The notes under the pieces: generated by a model
The model's database searches: none
Seen by the model: only the letters and a program-made list of their open reading frames with translations
Told to the model about the DNA's origin: nothing
Shown: positions 56,819-64,000 of the stretch, one piece after another
Layout: every line of letters begins with the position of its first letter
Numbering within the stretch: the stretch's first letter is position 1
NCBI GenBank assembly: GCA_010093485.1
Contig: MU001503.1
Location: forward strand, 1,323,132 to 1,387,131
Direction of reading: 5' to 3'
Origin: Karstenula rhodostoma CBS 690.94
Lineage: Eukaryota; Ascomycota; Dothideomycetes; Pleosporales; Didymosphaeriaceae
Length of the DNA stretch: 64,000 nt
Translations under genes and position numbers: made by a program

Positions 56819-57585
56819 CCTTGATTCTTACCTGTACTTCTGTTTTTATGTGTGAATTAGTAGGTTTTTCCAAGTTGAGTCCTCGGGAGGACGATATTCG
56901 AGAAGTTGGTGGTTGAGAGCTGTGTTATGCACGAGGTTATTGATTCCGATCAAGTGTATTGGATTTAATCGAGCCTCGAGAGTAGACAGGAGTTCAGGCA
57001 GAGTCTTATATATGGATATAGGTATCGCAGGCTTGGCGAGGGTTGATTTATCGTGCTTTGTTCTTTGTTCACCCATACCCTTGACCTCGGTGACTATGGA
57101 CGTTGATTCCATGAAAATTTATATTAGGGAGAACAGTTCCGCCGAACGTATGCTTAACTATTCTGCTGGAGTATATAGTATAGGTTGAATTATATGGCAG
57201 CAGTCCGTGGACCCTATGTTATGTGAGACTGTCTAAGCCATGCGCTACCTGCAGCTTGACAGTACATTGGCGCATTAACGTGGAGTTAACAATGGAAATA
57301 GACAAAGACTTGCTTAGCCGCTATTGGGAATTCGACTTTAGGTGGCTGGTATTGCGGAGTGATCGGTGCCGATGAATCCGCTATCCATGCAACAGTGGTC
57401 TTATATTTCAGAGTAAAATGATTGTCAAGAATTTGCGTAAACACGACAAGCCAGATCAGTTGTGTCAGACTGTGTGCTAAGTTGATTGCTAACAAATATG
57501 AATACTACAAATTGCGGGCATGTTGGATGTTTATCTGCGTTCATCGAAAAATCAACTTCCCTACAGACTTTTTAACTCAATCATC
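56819..57585. other. divergent intergenic region
   Basis: About 770 bp between two divergent genes. Fairly AT-rich, no gene supported; presumably both promoters. Confidence 0.55.
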
Positions 57586-58830
57586 ATGGTGGCTGCATCT
57601 TCGCCCTTCGGAATTTCTAAGGCTGCAATAGAGCGCCGCATCAACAACCAAATTCCACGCAAACGCCACACTCCTTATTCCGTCACCAAGAACACCACTC
57701 GCGTCACCCCAAAGCACGTCGCCCGCCCCAAGCCCAAGCCCAGATATGCATGCTCGACTGGAAAGATAGACAGATCTCGTGTACCGCAAAACAGACCCGA
57801 GAAAAGGGGCGCAAATCGCACGCGCATCGTCGGGACCGGTAGCGATGGGATCAGTCAATGGTCGGCTCGTCGCATCCTCGCATCACGTCCGCACCCATTC
57901 AGCCCCTCGAAAACTTTGTACAAAGTGCAATGGGAGACTACTTGGGAAGACGCGAGCGGGGTTAACGGATTAGCTGCTACAGAGTGGAAAGAAGCGGTGC
58001 ACGAAGGCGGCACATTTGGTTTCAAGGCACGAGACGGGAGCGAGTGGACAGTGCTTAAAGATGCGACATGTCTGGAGAATGACAGTGAGGATTCTCAGTG
58101 GGAGATGTGGAGGGCTATCAGACGCAATGCTGTGAGCGAGGCCGAGGGGGGTTGGTTTTCTGGGCTGAAAGACGGAGAGTTTGTATTCGCCAGTGAGGAA
58201 GACACAACAAAAGCAAGGTGTACCCTGGGAGAAAGATGGTCAGAAGAGGAGATTTTGGCAACGAACGTTCTTCGGGCGACTTGGGATCAAGTGAAGAATG
58301 ATTCTGAGTTACTGGAGACGGACATTCCGCTCGGGAGCACCAAGGTTCGCTTCATCGCCCAGATCGACCCGTGGATGCTTTCTGAGGGAGACGAGAATCA
58401 TTTAGATCAAGAAAAGCAGATTGGGTTCAGCGTAGCAGAAATTTTCCGGGCTTTGATACCCAACCCGTTACAAGGTCTTGATGACGATGCATTCAGCAAA
58501 GGCAATGCCCACAGCAATCATTCTCGGTGGTGTGGGACACTGAAAACGCTCATCCGGAAAGTACCATTCATTTTCAAGGGCGGGACGTGGCTACAGCTGT
58601 TGGCGTTCCTGCTTCTCGGGAGTGAAGCTTTCCGAGGCGAGCTTGCATTGGCGGGTATCGAGGTGCAAGATGACTGGTGTCAGCGAGCTCGCGAGTACGA
58701 CATGCACATGTACTACGAGCAGATAGTCGATAATCGCGCAGCGCACGAGATACAGGAGACCTTTCTCAACCTGCGAGATTTCTTTAGAGACCTGGAGTCG
58801 AATAAGGAGATGACGGTAGAGTCTGGATAG
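57586..58830 (+). CDS. chromodomain-like hypothetical protein, 414 aa
   Basis: A single exon starting at MVAASSPFGISKAAIE. The first 90 residues are basic and Pro-rich (RPKPKPR, RPEKRGANRTR), DNA-binding-like. At about 95-140 the segment WSARRILASRPHPF...LYKVQWETTWEDASG resembles a chromodomain strand/helix pattern (RIL...Y.V.W...TWE), used by chromatin proteins to read methyl-lysine; only part of the aromatic cage is evident. The rest is acidic and helical with no recognised domain. The first in-frame Met is 66 bases upstream (57520) but adds sequence that does not look like protein. The chromo call is from pattern only. Confidence 0.65.
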   Translation: MVAASSPFGISKAAIERRINNQIPRKRHTPYSVTKNTTRVTPKHVARPKPKPRYACSTGKIDRSRVPQNRPEKRGANRTRIVGTGSDGISQWSARRILASRPHPFSPSKTLYKVQWETTWEDASGVNGLAATEWKEAVHEGGTFGFKARDGSEWTVLKDATCLENDSEDSQWEMWRAIRRNAVSEAEGGWFSGLKDGEFVFASEEDTTKARCTLGERWSEEEILATNVLRATWDQVKNDSELLETDIPLGSTKVRFIAQIDPWMLSEGDENHLDQEKQIGFSVAEIFRALIPNPLQGLDDDAFSKGNAHSNHSRWCGTLKTLIRKVPFIFKGGTWLQLLAFLLLGSEAFRGELALAGIEVQDDWCQRAREYDMHMYYEQIVDNRAAHEIQETFLNLRDFFRDLESNKEMTVESG

Positions 58831-60444
58831 AGGAGAAGGCAGAGAACTCGGGGTCATGGCTGGCGCAAATACAGTGATTGACAGTCTGGTATACGACTAG
58901 TTATATCCAACAGCAGATGTCAATCCTCTATAATATACACAGTGACCTCAGTAACAACACGCAGCACTGCAATGCACACACCCACCGACTATTATCTGAA
59001 GTGAAACAGGTAAATAGACCAAAAAGAGAAGCCTGTATCTTCGCAACACAGGATTGAACTGCAAACAGTAACCAAAAGAGCTTCGAGTCCCGGAGGAAAC
59101 GACTTCTGTATTCTGGCGGCGGGACCGCTGAGCCATCTGTTCACGTAATATGTTAGCACTGCTCTGAATGATGTTATTAAGACTACTTAGAAAGGCTATA
59201 TGCGACAAGGGCAAATGGTTTGGGTGATCTGCTGGCACAGTTTTGGTGGAGTGAGGGCGGTTGGCGGGTCACTGGGCTACGTCACGCGTGAAGTGAGAAG
59301 CTACAGCAGCTGTCTGCTTACATTCGGTGCGAAGTTCGCTCGGAAAAAGTGTCTTACCACCTTTTGTCCTTCTCAGACACAGTTCTTGCCTGATTCCTTT
59401 AGATCTACGTCCCACGCATACGCTTCATGATACGTGTACCTCACCGCGCGTCGCCAGCCGCAGACCTTGGAGCACAGCTACCAAGTTCCCCGGCTTCCTT
59501 TTCTACCAAACAAGAAGCATACCCTTATGTGAGCTTTCGCTCTGCGTACGTAGCCGCAACGTCCCCCAGCTAATCAAAAGGACAAGCGCCGAACAGCTGC
59601 TCCACCAGCAGCACCACCCGCAACGCTTCGAACAATTCCGACCACCAACGATTATCCCATACCACCGCGGCAAGCTTCCCTGCTCGAGAGTACATACCAA
59701 ATGCTCACACCAACATCGCAATCGCACTGTATCGTCGAGCCCGCAACCCAGGTGCCAAACCCTAGCCCTCAACGCAACGACGAAAGACTCGATCTTGAGC
59801 ATCTTCCACGCGTACAGCTTCTACTCACGTAGCCCAGCTTTTGTCAACAGACCATACCCAGCTACATCTATATGGCGAGAAGATAGCCTGGTGGACCTCG
59901 GTGTACTCTTGCGTCGCTCGAACATGCCGTTCATGCTACGAATTGGGACTGGGAGTACAGCGGAGGCATCGTGTGCATTCGGGATGTGAGCTGGCGTACA
60001 ACACAGCGCTCCAATGCTGAGAAAGACGGATGACACTCATGGACGCAAGCAGCTGGGGTCAAATGGATCTGTAGAAGGAGGGGAAGCAAATGGTAGAGCT
60101 ACTGGTGCGCATTGAAAGGGAGTCGTATGCATACGATCGTTTTGGGGCGGTGCAGAAAGCTATTGCTCTTGTTTTATATGCCACGCCTTCGTTTTAAGCG
60201 TGGTACCTGTATGATGAACCCAGTTTAGTCTCACGCACTGTAGCCCCACCAAACAGAAATGCACAGCTTCCTCTTCCTTAATGTAAAGCGTGGTCATAGA
60301 AGACGTCACATCACACATCACGCGATTCAAAGACACAACACAGAAAGAGTACCGATCCATTATCATCCGCCCGCAGGCGGGAATAGTCCCCAAACGCCTC
60401 CAATCGCTAGATGCCCGTTCTCATGGCCGTGCCCCGGAGCAGGC
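58831..60444. other. 1.6-kb intergenic region with one coding-like run
   Basis: Plus-strand codons 59581-59832 form a Pro/Ala/Thr-rich, protein-like run (DKRRTAAPPAAPPATL onward) without a start or clear splice sites. A tRNA-like patch on the minus strand near 59060-59150 was considered and rejected. Nothing else is supported. Confidence 0.45.
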
Positions 60445-60940
60445 CTACTCCCGCCTCTCCTCCCCCAAGAACTGCCCACCGAGGGCCTCGTACTCCCGCC
60501 AGGTGCAGTTGGCGCACAGCACGTGCCCGCACTCCACCCAGCTCGACAGCGAGCCCGGGACGCGGACGGGGCCCCAGCAGGGCGTACCTGCCACGATCTT
60601 GATCGCCCTGTGTTGTACTTGTCAGTCACTGTTTGATCACTTCAAAGCATTGGATTACTTACGGGCCGCACGTCTCGCCGGGTGGAGGGCGAGCGAGGCA
60701 AGCGCAGCACGTGAAGTGCTTGCCGTACCAGAACGGTACGGTTCCGGCCAGGGCCGGGGGAGCAGGCGGCGGCGGAGGGGTTGGGGGTGCCGGTCCAGGA
60801 GGTGGTGGAGGCGGAGGCGGCGGTGGAGGCGGAGGCGGGGGGGTCGGCGGCGCCGGACCAGGAGGTGGTGGAGGTGGAGGCGGCGACGGCGGAGCGGCTG
60901 GGCCTCCGACGGCCGAGGAGGTGGTGGGCGCAGTGGCCAT
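60445..60940 (-). CDS. proline-rich protein with C-terminal RING-like zinc motif, 146 aa
   Basis: Exon 1 is 60663-60940 and exon 2 is 60445-60607. The 55-bp intron (GTAAGT...AACACAG) joins in phase 2 and splits the zinc motif. Residues 10-65 are almost pure Pro with Gly and Ala, including two copies of a unit starting GPAPPTPPPPP, 21 residues apart. Then comes FTCCACLARPPPGETCGP in exon 1 and CW...VECGHVLCANCTW in exon 2, giving a C/H pattern like a RING or zinc ribbon. Short fungal proteins of this type occur but are uncharacterised. The poly-Pro part could bind SH3/WW or profilin partners. The Pro tract is encoded by a GC-rich repeat prone to length change. Confidence 0.65.
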
Positions 60941-61998
60941 GGTGGTGTCGGCGGCGACGGCGCGCGGACAGGAGATGACTGCTTTCCGTCAGTTGCTAGA
61001 TATCAGTGGGAGGCAAACGTATACGTACGGGGGGCTGAGATGTGGTGTGCCGAAGAGAAGAAGAGGGGAGAGTCGAGCAGCAGCAGTATTTATACTGTGG
61101 GACCGTGCGCGGTGAAGGCGTCGCCGTGGGAGCGGCCGGCCGGTTCTGCCGCTCCGATTGAGGCAGGAACGGAAGTCTTGTGAATGCGGGGGCAGCCTAG
61201 AGACTATGGACATGCGACTGGATGCGCGAGAGGCTCGGTGATTTCGTATTGTGTCAGTGATGGGCAAGATCTTTGGAGCGCGTAGAGCTCTGCTCTACCC
61301 TGTATGGACATGAGGGAACAAATTAGACATACTGCGGTGGATGCCCTGCTCGCTTGCGAGCAACGTACATGCAGTGAGCTTTACATCGGATGGGCCCCAC
61401 GATAAACTACGAGAGCTCCTTCACAGCTGTGCGTACGGTCGATTTCAGCCTCAATCAAAGGCTTCAACACCCACACTCCAGCCACTTCACATCACCACTA
61501 CACGCCCTGCTCTTCCCGCTCACCGAACTCACCACACCGACCCACTACCCTCCTTGCCCCCGGCAACGACGTCCAATTGTAGAAAACAGCAGCGGTAGCA
61601 TTGCTCCAAACACAAGGCAGAAGCGTCAACCTGAACAAATTCACGTACAAGATGCTAGAAATATGTACACACCATGAAGGCCAATTGGAGACCATAAGCA
61701 TTGAAACGCCGATGCTCTGCTTACTTTTAACATGCCGTGGGAGCCAAGGGAACAAATCAAGGGAATGTAAAGACTAGCACATATGACGTAGGCCATTGAG
61801 ACTCATCACCAATATGCAAAAGGCTCGTACACCTGGACTTCGATCGATATTTCTTCGAGCAAGCAAAAGAGAATCCGGGATGTAAACAGCCACCCTAGTG
61901 ATCCAAACGCCATATATATGCTCATGTATGCCCCTTATCAGTTCCCCTTCGAAACGACTCACAATACGTATTTACACCCTATCCCACCCTTACTCTAT
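60941..61998. other. intergenic region
   Basis: About 1.06 kb of upstream flank of the RING-like gene and 3' flank of the MFS gene. Short frames only; nothing is recognised. Confidence 0.55.
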
Positions 61999-63844
61999 CT
62001 ACGCTCCCGTCGGCGCCCACTTACTCCGCTTCCTAACTTTCGCTCCGTACAAGTAAAACAGCACCGGCACAGGCAAAAACGCCACACACACAAATGCCAG
62101 CACGCTACTGGCCCACGCCACACCCAAGCGCGTATACATGGCGTGCGTAAACAGAGGGAAAAACGCACCGAAGAAGCTGCGGATGAAGGTGTTGACGGCG
62201 ATGGCGGAATTGGCGTAGAACCCGTAGCAGTCGATCAGATACGACATGCCCTGCCAAAAGGGCACCATGCAGCCGATGCCGACGAGGGCGGTGGCCAGGA
62301 CAGAGGGGACCCAGGAGGTGCATTGGTCGGGAGAGGCGGTCCCTAGGCGAACGGTTAGCAATGGTCGTGGATGGAGATGCTGGAAGCCAAAATGTGGTTG
62401 GGTTGCTCATAGGTAAGTTTGTTGCGTTTGTGATCCTCAGGGACGGATCTCAGTGTTAAAAATGTAGAATCATTGTATCGCGGGGAAGTAGTGAAGAGGG
62501 TAGAACTCACAGCCGAACCAGAAGAGCCCGACGGGCAGGCAGACAGCACCGACGATCATGGGCGGAAGACGCTCTTCTGGGATGGATTTTCCGTGTTTGT
62601 TGAAGGCGCGGGTGAAGTTTGTGGCAGTGCTGTAGGCGATGACGGCGGCGCCTAGGATGATGCCAACGATGAAGGCGGTAAAAGGGAGCTGCGAGACGCC
62701 TAGGGACCAGCCGCGTTGTTCGTGGTAGGCTACGGGATACTGGGGTGTGTCAGGTGATTTAACCTTGATTGATTCATATACTGTTGGAAGGGACGACTTA
62801 CGGCTTCGAACAAAAGATAGACAATGCCATATAGAAAGCTCATGTAGGCAGTCACGAGTGCAAGGATCGGCTCTTGAACGAGCATGACGAATGGTCGGAT
62901 CAAGTACACTGTCATGACTCTTTCCAATGTGAGCTTCTCGGCGTCCGCCTTCGCATGGTAGTCGCTGTTGCCGGACTCCTTGCGCAGAGCCGCAGCACGG
63001 TACTGCAGGATCTTAGGCGCAGAAGTCTCGGGTGCAAAGAAAAATGCAAGGGTGCCGACAGCCGCAGCCATGATCAAAGTAATCCAGGATGTCCACCGCC
63101 AGCTCAGGTATGATTCAGCAATAAAGCCTCCGGCAATAGGGCCTGCTACTGGCCCAGCAAATCCACCAGCGGCGAAGATGCAGATGGCATACGAGCGGGG
63201 GATGGGGTCCCAGAGATCAGCCAGGATGCCACCGACCACGGAAAGCGGTGCCGCGGCGAAGAAGCCCCCCAGGAAGCGACCCACGCATATGGTTGCAATG
63301 TTCTGTGCGACAGCGACGGGGATCTGGAATATGGCGAACAGGGCGTAGCCGCAGAGGAGGGGAGTACGGCGTCCGAGGACCTCCGACATGGGACCAAACG
63401 CGATAGGACCAAACACGAAGCCCTATACTGTGTCAGCTTCCTGCTCCTGAACATACTGGAGGGGAGACGCACCAGAACGAAGAGCGCAACGCCCAAAGTC
63501 GCGACGACCTGTGTGACCTGGAACTTCTCCTCCACGATACCGATATTGACCGAGAAGATGGAGCTGGCAAAGGTCACTGTGAACACCAACATCCCAACAA
63601 CCACGGTGGTTCCCCATTTCCTGCGCGTCGTCCAGTTCTTGGGGTTGTCGGGGTCGTCGGACCCATTGAACACCACCAGGAATTCATCCACAACCGGCGC
63701 TTCGTCATCCTTTGCTTGCGCCTTTTCCATGTCAGGGACACTGTCGTTGGACGCTGTGAAGTCCTCGACGCTCTTCTGCGGGGATTCGGGATTCATCGAC
63801 GGCGTGTGCAGACCAGGACCGGGATGTGCTATCTCGGCAGCCAT
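61999..63844 (-). CDS. MFS drug:H+ antiporter, DHA1 family (polyamine/fluconazole exporter-like), 521 aa
   Basis: Four exons: 63473-63844, 62802-63422, 62511-62739 and 61999-62342. Introns are 50, 62 and 168 bp, and all phases agree. The N-terminal 75 residues are polar, ending in the family signature DDPDNPKNWTTRRKW. About 12 hydrophobic segments follow. Motifs include FGPMSEVLGRRTPLL (helix 2-3 loop), GRFLGGFFAAAP (helix 4) and GGFAGPVAGPIAGGFI (helix 5, antiporter motif C). The mid-loop is charged. Close relatives (Tpo1/Flu1 type) export polyamines, azoles or fungal metabolites across the plasma membrane; the substrate here is unknown. A second Met at 63892 would add 16 residues. The gene appears complete. 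Confidence 0.9.
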
Positions 63845-64000
63845 TGTCGTCGTGAGATCGTATTCTTGTGCACGAGGGGGGATACCCGGCATTGGGTCGG
63901 GCCCCGCGAGCCTTTATGTTGGCGCATGGCGATGGTCGAGTAGTGGACGTAAAGGTCGTTATTTCCGGGGTTGGTGTTGGCCCCAAAGGCTAGGGCGTCT

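Noticed and set aside
59050..59155. Minus-strand tRNA-like patch with A-box TGGCTCAGCGG and B-box GTTCAATCC
   Set aside because: The D-stem fails and the only anticodon that fits is not normally used; at best a degenerate tRNA or SINE head.
59327..59989. 220-codon plus-strand frame
   Set aside because: Composition (His, Arg, Cys, Ser mixture) looks like an out-of-frame reading; a different frame at 59581-59832 looks better.

Overview
The window looks like nuclear DNA of a filamentous ascomycete (Pezizomycotina, most likely a dothideomycete; class-level placement is inference). Genes are monocistronic and lie on both strands. They are interrupted by short GT-AG introns, mostly 45-65 bp, often with a CTAAC/CTAAT-type branch site. 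The proteome is typical of such fungi: PTH11/rhodopsin-like membrane protein, CocE/NonD hydrolase, P450, SDR, multicopper oxidase, GFA-domain protein, RBR ligase, DHA1 transporter and small secreted proteins. Exon joins were worked out by hand from splice motifs and reading phase; no search or alignment program was run.

Layout. 0-4 kb: a degenerate repeat block and one large acidic orphan protein. 5-16.3 kb: a metabolic-looking run (CocE/NonD hydrolase, Git1-like MFS permease, P450, rhodopsin-like membrane protein, SDR). 17-24 kb: an RBR E3 ligase with hydrophobic segments inside its IBR region, a 19-bp tandem array, a damaged gene with an in-frame stop, a low-complexity protein and a C2H2 zinc-finger protein. 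24-33.3 kb: a BTB-like protein, a frameshifted gene, a 2EXR/F-box-like protein, a multicopper oxidase with a GH16 (Crh-type) relic just upstream, and a double-GFA protein. 34-38.3 kb: one orphan-family gene and a tandem pair of MYND-related paralogs. 38.3-44.2 kb: gene-poor, with only weak coding signals. 44.2-47.7 kb: clear relics of a sugar transporter and a sulfatase. 47.8-52.8 kb: three predicted secreted proteins, one with a putative GPI signal and two with Kex2-type dibasic sites. 54-59 kb: orphan and chromodomain-like proteins plus a second copy of the orphan family from 34 kb. 60.4-63.9 kb: a proline-rich RING-like protein and a DHA1-family MFS exporter.

Most notable are the Kex2-type secreted preproprotein at 51.7 kb, the small cysteine-bearing secreted protein at 49.8 kb beside a corridor of decayed genes, the dispersed and tandem orphan paralogs, the IBR membrane insertion in the RBR ligase, and several short introns that lack stops and keep frame, so that unspliced ORFs look intact. 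I saw no CRISPR, rRNA, intact transposon or convincing tRNA gene.
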